Assembly: GCA_947476465.1 (NCBI GenBank)
Contig: CANJQN010000005.1
Span: 1-64,000, forward strand
Reading direction: 5' to 3'
Origin: Comamonadaceae bacterium
GTDB taxonomy: Bacteria > Pseudomonadota > Gammaproteobacteria > Burkholderiales > Burkholderiaceae_C
Length of the DNA: 64,000 bases
Positions 15,946 through 24,576 of the stretch are shown here, one piece after another. Within the stretch, counting starts at the first letter, position 1. Each line of letters opens with the position of its first letter. The notes under the pieces were generated by a model. It was given only the letters and a program-made list of their open reading frames with translations. It was not told the origin of the DNA and did no database searches. A program made the translations under genes and the position numbers.

Positions 15946-18255
15946 TCAAGGAGAGTGTGCAGTGCGCTGCGGCGAGGAGACGCCGTCAAGTGGGCGAGTG
16001 ACTGGGCGGGTGAGTTCCGCGCAGATGCTTTCATGGTCGAAATTGAGCGACGCGATCACCCCGCGAACCTGTGCCGGTGTCGAGAGCAGTTTGAAAGGTG
16101 TGGCGAAAACCGCCCATGATTTACCGTCCGGCGAGGGCCGTGTCAAGACCAGGTCGCGCGCAGCGACTTGCGGGTGAGCGAAAACTTCCGGCACGGTCAA
16201 GACCGGCGCGCGGTGCGCCGTTGGGCGCAAGCCGTCAAATAATTGCGCGCGTGTCCTGCTCGCGTCGTGCGTCAACGTGGACGCGCCAGGGGCCGCATCA
16301 TCGGTGGTCACGGCAATCAGGCCGTCGGCTGAACGCATCATCGCCGCCCGGCCGGGCCCGCGCGCCTGTCCGTTCCATTCGAGCTGCGTGCTCCAGACGG
16401 TGGCATCCTGCATGGACAGATCGAAGTGCACGGCTTGACCTGTCCGGTCGCGCAATTCCAGTGCGGCAAGCACCGAGAGCAGCCCAAACTGGCCGCCCAG
16501 GACGTCCGACGCCGAGATGCCGGTCTTGGTGGGCATGCCATTGACGAGCGTGAGGTTCAAGAGCCCCGACATGCCTTGAATGACGGTGTCGAGCCCGGGC
16601 CGGCCCGGGAAGGCGGAGTCGGCACCGAATCCACTGACCGCGCAGCAGATCAGGTGGGGGTGCCGTTGCGCAAGCAATTGCGCGGTGAAGCCCAGTTTGG
16701 CGAGTGAACCGGGTTTGAGGTTCTCCACGAGAACATCGGCGTTATCGAGAATGCGATGAAGACGCTCCCGATCTTGCTCTGATCGAAGATCCAGCACGAC
16801 ACCGCGCTTGTCCGTGTTGCTGATGGGAAAAACATACGAGAGACCGTCGCTTCGAAGCGGTGCCGCACGTCGGGCCGAGTCGCCCCCCGGAGGCTCGATC
16901 TTGATCACGTCGGCGCCGAGCGTCCCCATGAGGCGGCATGCCATGGGGGCCGTCGTGAGCTGGCCGATCTCGACCACGCGAATGCCTTCCAGCGGGGCCG
17001 ACGGAAGGTGCGGATCCCCTGTGATCATGGCGTCCGCGGGCGATGCGGCAGCTGTTTGAATGAGTGCCAGGACGGCCGCCCGTGCGTCATCGCGTTTCGG
17101 GACACGCTCGGCGTCGACTGCGCCAAGCGGAAAGCCCCGGATGGGCGAGGCCGGCACATGGACGGTCGATCCAATTTCGTCGTCGGGGATCGATCGGACA
17201 GATCCGCGGTGCTTGAGGTTAGGGTCGCTGTCGAAGTTGTCTATCGAGGCAATCGGGCCGCATGCGATGGCCGCCTGGAGCATGCGAGCCTCGCACTGCG
17301 CCGACGTGTGCTGCGCGCACCAGTCGTTCAGGATTCGATCGACGAGCTTGAAGTTCTCCAGGCGCGCGGACGATGTTGCGAACTGCGGATCGCGGGCCAC
17401 ATCGGGTTTGCCGATCACTTCGCAGACGCGGCGCCACTGTTCGTCGGAGGTCGCGCAAATCAAGATCCAGCCATCCCGGGTTGCGAAGGTGCCCCAAGGC
17501 ACGAACAGCGGATGCCTGTTCCCCGAACGGGTGGCGGCTTTGCCGGCGGAGTAAAGCGCGAAGAAGTTGGTGAGAGATGTCACTGCGACGTCAAACAGCG
17601 CCACGTCGATGCGCTGGCCCGTGCCGCCGCGTCTGGCCACACGCATAGCCGCCACGGTTGCGGCGGCGGCGTACGTTGCGGCGTGCGTCTCAAGAAGGGC
17701 TGTTCCTACCGGTGTCGCCGAGCCATCCGCGGGCCCGGTCGTGTCAACGATGCCGGCCATCGCCTCGACCAGCGCTTCCGCGCAGGGGATGCCGGCCAGT
17801 GGGCCGGTGTGGCCGAAGGCGGTCACGTCGCACACGATCAACTTCTTGTGTCGTGCCTCGGTCCACAGCGGCCTGTCTTCTGGTGTGACGTCGCTCGACA
17901 GAAGGATGGCATCAGCGCTTCGGACCAGGCGCGCCAGCAGGGCTTGGTCCTGCGCGGAGCTGCGATCAAGGACGATGCTTTGCTTGCCGGCCGCGCAGAC
18001 GGAGCGGTGACGCCATTTGTCGTGACTGGACGGCAATGCGGGCTCCACCAGCACGACGCGCGCGCCCAGTTGCGCCAGAAGGCTGCCTGCGAGGCCGACG
18101 CCCGCGCGGTCCCCGAGTTCAATCACGAGCGGGGAATCAAGCAGCGTTTGGCGAGGTTCGGGATGTGCGTCGGACCACTCGGCGTCACGGCGATCGCGAT
18201 GACTGGTTGCCTCGACCGGCTCGCGGAATTCATCAAGGATTTCGCCCGTGCTCAT
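15946..18255 (-). CDS. Fused two-domain CaiB/BaiF (family III) CoA-transferase
   Basis: A 769-residue fusion of two CoA-transferase III units, roughly 40-400 and 420-760; single-domain members are about 400 residues. The second unit starts PLEGIRVVEIGQL and has the catalytic Asp in RPGLDTVIQGMSG (about 556). In the first unit the same place reads GIPCAEALVEAMAG, with no Asp (Ala159-Glu160), so the N-terminal half is probably structural or altered. The enzyme would load CoA onto a carboxylate entering this operon. It is 4 nt downstream of the SMP-30 gene and 9 nt upstream of the crotonase gene. The start ATG at 18255 has a weak ribosome-binding site. Confidence 0.88.
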   Translation of the reverse strand: MSTGEILDEFREPVEATSHRDRRDAEWSDAHPEPRQTLLDSPLVIELGDRAGVGLAGSLLAQLGARVVLVEPALPSSHDKWRHRSVCAAGKQSIVLDRSSAQDQALLARLVRSADAILLSSDVTPEDRPLWTEARHKKLIVCDVTAFGHTGPLAGIPCAEALVEAMAGIVDTTGPADGSATPVGTALLETHAATYAAAATVAAMRVARRGGTGQRIDVALFDVAVTSLTNFFALYSAGKAATRSGNRHPLFVPWGTFATRDGWILICATSDEQWRRVCEVIGKPDVARDPQFATSSARLENFKLVDRILNDWCAQHTSAQCEARMLQAAIACGPIASIDNFDSDPNLKHRGSVRSIPDDEIGSTVHVPASPIRGFPLGAVDAERVPKRDDARAAVLALIQTAAASPADAMITGDPHLPSAPLEGIRVVEIGQLTTAPMACRLMGTLGADVIKIEPPGGDSARRAAPLRSDGLSYVFPISNTDKRGVVLDLRSEQDRERLHRILDNADVLVENLKPGSLAKLGFTAQLLAQRHPHLICCAVSGFGADSAFPGRPGLDTVIQGMSGLLNLTLVNGMPTKTGISASDVLGGQFGLLSVLAALELRDRTGQAVHFDLSMQDATVWSTQLEWNGQARGPGRAAMMRSADGLIAVTTDDAAPGASTLTHDASRTRAQLFDGLRPTAHRAPVLTVPEVFAHPQVAARDLVLTRPSPDGKSWAVFATPFKLLSTPAQVRGVIASLNFDHESICAELTRPVTRPLDGVSSPQRTAHSP

Positions 18256-18259
18256 GGGG

Positions 18260-19177
18260 TCACTTCACAGACGGGGATCCCGGAATCCGGATCCCGCGGG
18301 TCTTCATTCGCAAAGTGTAGACGGACGTCCTGGCGGCGAACAGCATGGTGTGATGATCGTCTCCGCCCCATGCGCAATTTCCCGGAATCTCCGGCAAGCG
18401 GATGATGCCGAGCAGTTCACCGGATGCCTCGAAGACCCAGCAGCCGCCCGGGCCTGTGCAATAGACGCGGCCCTCGACGTCAACCTTCATTCCGTCGGGC
18501 AGGCCCCGCTCGGCCGAGTGCATATTGGCGAAAACGCGACCGTTCGACAGCGAGCCGTCGGGCGCAACGTCGAAGGCGCGAATGTATTGGTGCTTGCAGA
18601 CTTCTCCGCGCCGCTTCTCGTCGATGCAGGACATGTCCTTGCGGGTGATCGCCACATAGAGGATCTTTTCGTCGGGCGAGAAGGCCAGGCCGTTCGGGTA
18701 CTCGGTGTCCTTGGTCGCGACCTCGACCGAGCCGTCTTGCCGCACCATATGCACGCCGAAATAGTCGAGCTCCCGTTCCTCGGGGGGGACAAGGCCGCCG
18801 GGGTCACTGAAATAGATCAGTCCGTCGGACCGCGTCACCACGTCGTTGGGCCGGTTCAGCCGGCGCCCGCCCACCCGTTCGGCCAGCGGCGCATAGGTTC
18901 CATCCGGCTCGCGGCGCACCAGGCGGCGCGTATCGCTTTCACAGACCAGCAGCCGCCCCTGCAGGTCCCATGTCATGCCATTGGAGCCGGCCGAGTTGTC
19001 ACGCAGAACCTCGGGCTGCTGGCCGGGCACGAGGCTGTGGATCTTGTTTGCCGACACGTCGACGAACAACCAGCGTCCGGCCGGGTCCCAGACGGGCCCT
19101 TCGGTGAACTTGAATCCGGTGGCCAGTCTCACAGGTTCCTGGGGCGAAAGTACCTCATCCAATCGATTCATGCACAT
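18260..19177 (-). CDS. SMP-30/gluconolactonase-like protein
   Basis: A 305-residue beta-propeller of the SMP-30/LRE type: EGPVWDPAGRWLFVDV, RLNRPNDVV, YPNGLAFSPDEKILYV and LPDGMKVDVEGRVYCTG. These contribute the metal-binding Glu, Asn and Asp. Such enzymes hydrolyse sugar or other lactones. There is no signal peptide, so it is probably cytoplasmic. It opens the ring-cleavage operon (4 nt before the CoA-transferase) and follows a ThDP-enzyme gene by 35 nt. The window has two further members, at 21011 and 58169, each beside a receptor or CoA-transferase. The substrate is unknown. Confidence 0.85.
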   Translation of the reverse strand: MCMNRLDEVLSPQEPVRLATGFKFTEGPVWDPAGRWLFVDVSANKIHSLVPGQQPEVLRDNSAGSNGMTWDLQGRLLVCESDTRRLVRREPDGTYAPLAERVGGRRLNRPNDVVTRSDGLIYFSDPGGLVPPEERELDYFGVHMVRQDGSVEVATKDTEYPNGLAFSPDEKILYVAITRKDMSCIDEKRRGEVCKHQYIRAFDVAPDGSLSNGRVFANMHSAERGLPDGMKVDVEGRVYCTGPGGCWVFEASGELLGIIRLPEIPGNCAWGGDDHHTMLFAARTSVYTLRMKTRGIRIPGSPSVK

Positions 19178-19212
19178 GCCCTCTGATGTCTACGAATGCC
19201 ATCAGCCACGCC

Positions 19213-20919
19213 TCACGCGCGCCGCCGCTCATACTCGACCGCTTCGGACATGAATGGCGCGGCGACCGCACCGTTGATCTTGACGTCGATGAGGATCGGC
19301 CCTTCTGGCTTGGCCAGCATCGGCGCGAGCGAACGCAGTTCGTCGAGCGTACGCACTGTCGCCGTCTGAAATCCGAATGCGGCAGCGACGGGCGCGTAGT
19401 CGATGTCTGGAAATTGCGCGAGCCCGTCCGGCGTGTCTCGCATCTTCAGGTAGTGGAGCTCCGCCCCGTAGGCAGCGTCGTTCATCAGCACGATCACCAG
19501 CGGGATGTCCTCGCGTGCGACGGTCTCGAGCTCGCTCATCGTCATCAGGAAGCCGCCGTCACCGACCACAAGAACGGTGGTCAGATCGGGCTTTGCGCAT
19601 GCATAGCCCATCGCGGTGCCGAACCCCATCCCGATGGAGGCGAAATCCGCGGCCAGCTTCCAGTGTCCGGGACCGGGAACCGAGAGGTACGGCAGGATTG
19701 AAAGGAAGTTGCCGGCGTCGTACACGACGTTGCGCGCGGCTGGCAGCAGCTTGTCGAGCTCGACCCCGACTGTGCGCGGGTCGAGGGTGCGCGCCGTCGG
19801 CATGGCGACGAAGTCGCTTGCGGGGTCGAAGTCAGCGAGCCAGCGTCGCAAGGTGTCGCCGCGAAGTGGCTGGTCGGCCGCGGGTCGCGCTGGCAAGGCC
19901 TCGCGCAGCCGAACCGCGGCTTCGCCGGCATCGGCGACGATGCCCACATCGCTGTGGAACCATCGGCCGATGTTGTTTCGCGTTCGGTCGACCTGGATGA
20001 TCGGAATACCCGGGGGCAGCGACAGGCCGAAGCTCATCGTTCGCAGGTTCAGACCGGCGCCAAAGGCTACGACGCAATCGGCCTGCTCGATCAGGCGACG
20101 TCCGCCAGCGTTGGAGAAAGAGCCGATGACTCCGCAGTCAAAGGGATGGCCTCGGAACATGTCCTTGGCCTTGGCGGTCGTCCCGAGCGCCGCCCCGATG
20201 TGGTCTGCGAAGCCGACGATCGGGTCGCGCGCGCCGGCTGCATACGCCCCGTAGCCGGCAATGACGAGCGGCTTGCGGCTTTTCGCCAGGAGCGCGGCAG
20301 CGGCGTCGATTGCACCGGCACGCGCCGCAGGGCAGGCCGTCGTGGCGGTGGCAATCGCTCCCGGCGCGGTGGTGTCGGGATTGATCATTCCGAACTGCAC
20401 GTTACTCGGCAGCAGCAGCGCGACCGCGCCATCGCGCGTTGCCGCGACCGCCTGGGCCAGCGTGCGGCGCACGGTCTGAGAATCCGTCGCGGTGTAGGTG
20501 CGGATGCTGGCGCTGCGCAGCGCCAGCGATGCGTCAAATTCCTTGGCGTCGGGGCCAATTGCGTTCGGCGCGCCGGGTTCGTTGGACATTTCGCCGACGA
20601 TCATCAGCACCCGCGATCCGGTGCGCTGTGCATAAGTCATGCCGTGCATCGCATTTGCGGCGCCTGGTCCGCGGCCCACGATCACGATGCCGACGCGCCC
20701 GGTCGATGCCGCGTAGCCTTCGGCCATGGCGCATGCGTTGTTCTCGTGGCGCGCGCCGAACACACGCACGCCTGCCGCGTCGAGGCTTGCCAGAAGCAGC
20801 GCGGTGTCATCGCTCATCAGCCCGAAGACGGCCTCGATGCCCAGATTTTTGATGTCAAGCGCGAGCGCTTCGTATGCGGGGATGGTGGTGGTTGCCAAGT
20901 TGGGGCTCGCTGGGGGCAT
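19213..20919 (-). CDS. ThDP-dependent enzyme (acetolactate synthase-like), paralogue 1
   Basis: A 568-residue three-domain thiamine-diphosphate enzyme. The cofactor-activating glutamate is in ARHENNACAMAEGYA (about residue 59). The central FAD/DHAP-like domain contains KSRKPLVIAGYGAYAAGA, and the C-terminal ThDP motif is GDGGFLMTMSELE ending in LMNDAAYG. It cleaves or joins C-C bonds next to a keto group. It closely resembles the product at 43004 (shared FGLMSDDTA and RTGSRVL), which also sits in a transporter/catabolic operon. There is no dedicated regulatory subunit, so acetolactate synthesis is unlikely; a 2-keto acid or acyloin lyase is more plausible. Confidence 0.88.
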   Translation of the reverse strand: MPPASPNLATTTIPAYEALALDIKNLGIEAVFGLMSDDTALLLASLDAAGVRVFGARHENNACAMAEGYAASTGRVGIVIVGRGPGAANAMHGMTYAQRTGSRVLMIVGEMSNEPGAPNAIGPDAKEFDASLALRSASIRTYTATDSQTVRRTLAQAVAATRDGAVALLLPSNVQFGMINPDTTAPGAIATATTACPAARAGAIDAAAALLAKSRKPLVIAGYGAYAAGARDPIVGFADHIGAALGTTAKAKDMFRGHPFDCGVIGSFSNAGGRRLIEQADCVVAFGAGLNLRTMSFGLSLPPGIPIIQVDRTRNNIGRWFHSDVGIVADAGEAAVRLREALPARPAADQPLRGDTLRRWLADFDPASDFVAMPTARTLDPRTVGVELDKLLPAARNVVYDAGNFLSILPYLSVPGPGHWKLAADFASIGMGFGTAMGYACAKPDLTTVLVVGDGGFLMTMSELETVAREDIPLVIVLMNDAAYGAELHYLKMRDTPDGLAQFPDIDYAPVAAAFGFQTATVRTLDELRSLAPMLAKPEGPILIDVKINGAVAAPFMSEAVEYERRRA

Positions 20920-21010
20920 TCAGAAAGGATGTCGGGTTCGTGCGTGAGGCAAGTGCGGCGGTTGCTCTGGTGTTCATGGCCCGCGCAGCAATGGCCGAGG
21001 CGTCATGGAT

Positions 21011-21895
21011 TCAGCCACCAAAGGATGGCACGCGCACGCCACGGCTGCTGGTGGGCATCGCGAAAAGAGCGCCAGCCAGAGGCTGGGTCGCAAGCTCCTG
21101 CGGCGTGAGCTTCTGGGTTGCCGTCGTGATGTAGAGCGTATCGAGCTGGGCGCCGCCGAAAGTGCAGCAGGTCGGCTGCGTCACGGGAAGGGTGATGACC
21201 CGATCAACTTTGCCGGCGGGGGTGTAGCGAACGATCCGCCCGCCACCATAGTTGGCGTTCCACAGGCAGCCGTCCTGGTCCATGGCCGAACCGTCGGGTA
21301 CGCCGGGGTCCGCGGCGCAATCGACAAACACGCGCCGGTTGGACAGGCGTGCGTCGTCCAGGTCAAAGTCGAAGACCCAGATCTTTTTCGCCGGACTGTC
21401 CGCAAAATACATGTGCTTGTCGTCCGGGCTGAAAGCGATGGAATTTGGAATGTTGACCGCGTCGAATGCCTTGTGCACCGAGAGGTCCGGGTTTACCCGG
21501 TAGAGGGATCCTGTTGGGTTGCGCACGGTGTCGTGCATGGTGCCGATCCAGAAGCGGCCCCGGTTGTCGGCGCGGCCGTCGTTGAGCCGGTGGCCTTCAA
21601 TTTCGGCCTCAAGCTGCAGCAGCCGGTTGACGTGACCGTCAACCGGGTCGAAGCCGTACAGTCCATCCTGCAGCGACACCAGCATGCCGCCTTTTTGGCG
21701 GAACGCCCAGCTGCCGACCGATTTGGTTGGCAAGTCGAACCTGCGATGCTCGCCGGTAGCGGGGTTCCAGCACTGGATGTTGGGCGCCCGAACATCAATC
21801 CACCACAGAATTTGCGTCGGCTCGTGCCACAAAGGCACCTCACCCAGCGCATCCCTGCCAGCGAAAACACACTGAGGCGTCGGTACGGCGGCCAT
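21011..21895 (-). CDS. SMP-30/gluconolactonase family lactonase
   Basis: A 294-residue SMP-30 propeller: GEVPLWHEPTQILWWIDV, then HRLNDGRADNRGRFWIGTM, NSIAFSPDDKHMYFADS and VPDGSAMDQDGCLWNANYGG. This subfamily includes L-arabinono-, galactono- and gluconolactonases; the metal ligands Glu, Asn and Asp are all in place. It is divergent from the Bug receptor at 22238 and co-directional with the ThDP gene 91 nt downstream, consistent with processing of an imported lactone. The exact lactone is unknown. Confidence 0.88.
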   Translation of the reverse strand: MAAVPTPQCVFAGRDALGEVPLWHEPTQILWWIDVRAPNIQCWNPATGEHRRFDLPTKSVGSWAFRQKGGMLVSLQDGLYGFDPVDGHVNRLLQLEAEIEGHRLNDGRADNRGRFWIGTMHDTVRNPTGSLYRVNPDLSVHKAFDAVNIPNSIAFSPDDKHMYFADSPAKKIWVFDFDLDDARLSNRRVFVDCAADPGVPDGSAMDQDGCLWNANYGGGRIVRYTPAGKVDRVITLPVTQPTCCTFGGAQLDTLYITTATQKLTPQELATQPLAGALFAMPTSSRGVRVPSFGG

Positions 21896-22237
21896 CTATT
21901 TCACCTTGACCCGGTTTCGTGCTGGATTCGCAACGCCTGCTTCACGACGGGATTGCGAGGGACTTTTGTCCGGATTATGTTCATGCCATTGCTCCTATTC
22001 GCCGGGAAAGTTTCCCGCCGTTGAAGCCGCTCGTCCATTGGTGTTTTTAGCTCGCTCGATTTAGATCCGCCATCGGACGGAGAAAAAGGACCACACCGCC
22101 TTGTATTGGCCGACGATGGGTGAACAAGATCGAGCTAGCTAAAAATGCCATTGGACTGCGCTTGAGCCGTTCAGATAATGCCGTTCGAGCCCTCGCGTTT
22201 CATTGGTGGACCGGGCCGCAACCTAAGGAGTCTCGCA
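21896..22237. promoter_or_regulatory. Divergent intergenic region, 342 nt
   Basis: This gap separates the lactonase (reverse) from the Bug receptor (forward). It contains the promoter element described at 22137-22179 and the ribosome-binding site AAGGAG at 22225-22230. I see no gene in it. The lactonase promoter must lie in its left part, but I cannot place it with confidence. Confidence 0.6.
22137..22179 (+). promoter_or_regulatory. Sigma-70-type promoter element shared with 7361 (copy 2)
   Basis: TTGGAC at 22151-22156 and GATAAT at 22174-22179 are separated by exactly 17 nt, a near-consensus vegetative promoter. The stretch from 22137 to 22163 matches 7361-7387 with two mismatches in 27, including CATTGGACTGCGCTT. 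The conserved part extends upstream of the -35 box, as expected for an activator site. Transcription would start near 22186, about 52 nt before the receptor start codon. Confidence 0.72.
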
Positions 22238-23206
22238 ATGTCGATCCGCGAACGCATTTTGGGGTGCATCGTGGTGGTGCTCGGTACCATCGTGACCCCC
22301 GTTTTTGCCCAGCAGTACCCGGCCAAGCCGGTCAAGGTGGTCGTCCCGTATGCGCCCGGCGGTGGCACCGACGCGATGGCGCGCGTGCTGGCGTCCCAGT
22401 TGAGCGGCGCAACCGGCGCGACTTTCGTCGTTGAGAACAAAGCGGGCGCCGATGGAACCATCGGCACCGACCAGGTGGCCAAGTCGCCGAACGACGGGCA
22501 CACCGTGCTGATTGTCCCCGGCGTCTCGTTTGTCCTCAATCAGGTTACCTTCAAGAGCCTGCCGTACAACGTCCTCGACGATTTCGAGCCTGTGAGCATG
22601 TTCGCGAGGGGCCCGATGGTGCTTCTGGCCAGCACGTCCGTGCCGGCCGAATCGATGACGGAGTTGGTTGCGTTGCTCAAGGCAAACCCGCGTAAGTACA
22701 GCTATGCCGGGACAGATCCTTTCACCTACCTCACGACCGAGATGATCCTGCAAGGGACCGGCACGTCGGTGCTGCACGTTCCGTACAAGGGGGGCGGGCC
22801 TGGGCTGCTCGCCGTGGTCGGGGGGCACGCCGACCTCATGGTCTCGAGCCTCGCGCCGGCGCTGCCGCAGATCCGGGCGGGCAAGGTCAAGGCGCTGGCC
22901 GTCACGACCAAGACGCGGTCGCCTTCCCTGCCCAACGTGCCGACGATCGCGGAGACCGTGATTCCCGACTTCGATCTGGCGACCTGGTTCGGCATGTTGG
23001 CCCCCAAGGGTACGCCCAAGTCCGTGGTCGCCTACCTGAACGACGCTGTGAACAAGGCCGTGGAAGGTGCGGAAGTCAAGAAGAGCCTTGGGACGCTCGG
23101 CGTCGACGGCGTGCGCACGAATCCCGAGCAGGTCGCGGTCGTACTTCGCGCCGAGCTCGACAAGTTCCGCAAGGCGGCGAAGGACACGAACCTGCCGACG
23201 CAATGA
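22238..23206 (+). CDS. Bug/TctC-family periplasmic substrate-binding protein
   Basis: A 322-residue tripartite tricarboxylate-type receptor. Signal peptide: MSIRERILGC start, hydrophobic core, cleavage near FAQQ. Then YPAKPVKVVVPYAPGGGTD and the family pattern VPYKGGGPGLLAVVGG. Bug proteins bind organic acids in the periplasm and are very abundant in Bordetella-like betaproteobacteria; most lack their own permease. Start ATG 22238 is set by AAGGAG 8 nt upstream. It is the first gene behind the shared promoter and is followed by a second receptor (23295). Confidence 0.9.
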   Translation: MSIRERILGCIVVVLGTIVTPVFAQQYPAKPVKVVVPYAPGGGTDAMARVLASQLSGATGATFVVENKAGADGTIGTDQVAKSPNDGHTVLIVPGVSFVLNQVTFKSLPYNVLDDFEPVSMFARGPMVLLASTSVPAESMTELVALLKANPRKYSYAGTDPFTYLTTEMILQGTGTSVLHVPYKGGGPGLLAVVGGHADLMVSSLAPALPQIRAGKVKALAVTTKTRSPSLPNVPTIAETVIPDFDLATWFGMLAPKGTPKSVVAYLNDAVNKAVEGAEVKKSLGTLGVDGVRTNPEQVAVVLRAELDKFRKAAKDTNLPTQ

Positions 23207-23294
23207 TGGCGGTTGCGGTGTTTCGATCGCGATTGAAGTCCAACCTGCCGGCCGCTCAAAAAATGAGCCTTAATCAACACTTGAGGAGACAACC

Positions 23295-24491
23295 ATGAAA
23301 AACACTATCGTTCTTGCGGCCCTGGCTGCGGCCGCATTGACCGCGCATGCCCAACCGGCTCGGCCTGCGATCAAGTTCGGAATGATCGCCGACTTTTCGT
23401 CGGTCCATGCCGACACCGTCGGAAAGGGATCGGCCACGGCAATCGAGATGGCGATCGAGGACTTCGGCGGCACGGTGCTCGGGCGCAGGGTGGTTCTGCT
23501 GACGGCCGATCACCAGAACAAGCCCGAGGTTGGCGCCAACGCGGCGCGTCAGTGGATCGATGTCGAGAAGATCGACGCGTTCGTCGAGACGCAGAGCTCG
23601 TCGGTGGCGCTCGCGGTTCACGATCTCGCTCGCAAGGCCAACACCATCAACGTCATGGTCTCTCCCGGATCGAGCGACCTTACCGGCAAGCTGTGCGCTG
23701 CCAACTCGGTCCACTGGACATGGGACTCTTACATGGCGGTCAATGGGGTTGTGCGCCCGCTGGTGGAGAAAGGGTTGAAGTCGTGGTACTACATCGTTCC
23801 CGATGCCGCGTTCGGGCGGGCCACGGTCGATGACGCCAAGCGCATCCTCGCTTTGTATGGCGCGACGTTCGCCGGGTCGTCGGCGACGGCCACTGGCTCC
23901 GCGGACTTTTCGTCGCCGTTGCTACAGGCCCAGGCGTCGAAGGCGCAGGTCGTTGTCATCGGCGGCGGTGGACAGGACGCATCGAACGCCATCAAGCAGG
24001 CGGCGGAGTTTGGGGTTTCACCAGCGCAGCAGCTTGCCGGTGTCGTTGTCAGCACGACCGAGATCAACGCCGTCGGGCTGGCCACCTCCAAAGGCCTGAT
24101 GGTCGCCGAGACCTTTTACTGGGACCTCAACGACCAGACCCGTGCCTGGTCCAAGCGGTACGAGGCCAAGACCGGCCGACTGCCCAACCAGATGAACGCG
24201 GGCGTCTACGGCGCAACGACACACCTGCTGAAGTCGATCCAGGCCGCAGGCACCACCAAGACCGAAGACGTGATGAAGAAGATGCGCGAGTTGCCGATCG
24301 TCGACCTCGCCACGAAGAACGCGAAGCTGCGCCCCGACGGCCGGGTCGAGCGCGACGTCTTCCTGTTCCAGGTCAAGACGCCGGCGGAGTCCAAGGGCCC
24401 GGCGGACATGTACAAGCTCGTCGCGACGATTCCCGGCGACAAGGCGTTCCGGTCGATGGCAGACGGCGACTGTCCGCTGGTCAAGAAGTGA
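23295..24491 (+). CDS. Liv-type ABC transporter substrate-binding protein
   Basis: A 398-residue periplasmic binding protein of the branched-chain-amino-acid class. The signal peptide ends at TAHAQP, followed by IKFGMIADFSSVHADTVGKG and a two-lobe fold (TQSSSVALAVHDLA; WYYIVPDAAFGRA). TGAGGAGAC precedes the ATG at 23295. It belongs to the operon containing HyuA/HyuB and a full set of Liv ATPases and permeases, so the ligand may be the cyclic amide or acid those enzymes use rather than an amino acid; this is inference. Confidence 0.9.
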   Translation: MKNTIVLAALAAAALTAHAQPARPAIKFGMIADFSSVHADTVGKGSATAIEMAIEDFGGTVLGRRVVLLTADHQNKPEVGANAARQWIDVEKIDAFVETQSSSVALAVHDLARKANTINVMVSPGSSDLTGKLCAANSVHWTWDSYMAVNGVVRPLVEKGLKSWYYIVPDAAFGRATVDDAKRILALYGATFAGSSATATGSADFSSPLLQAQASKAQVVVIGGGGQDASNAIKQAAEFGVSPAQQLAGVVVSTTEINAVGLATSKGLMVAETFYWDLNDQTRAWSKRYEAKTGRLPNQMNAGVYGATTHLLKSIQAAGTTKTEDVMKKMRELPIVDLATKNAKLRPDGRVERDVFLFQVKTPAESKGPADMYKLVATIPGDKAFRSMADGDCPLVKK

Positions 24492-24576
24492 TGTTGTCCA
24501 ACCATGAGCGCGTGACCTGGCAGTTTTTCGCGAGGGGAATGGGTGGTGCCTGCGGGCGTTTTGTGCGAAAGAAGTG

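Noticed and set aside
17008..18405. A 465-codon plus-strand frame over the CoA-transferase fusion
   Set aside because: Antisense to a well-supported gene and without family features.
19185..19202. A partial match (ATGGCATT) to the shared promoter element upstream of the SMP-30 gene at 19177
   Set aside because: Only about eight bases agree and no -35/-10 pair is formed.
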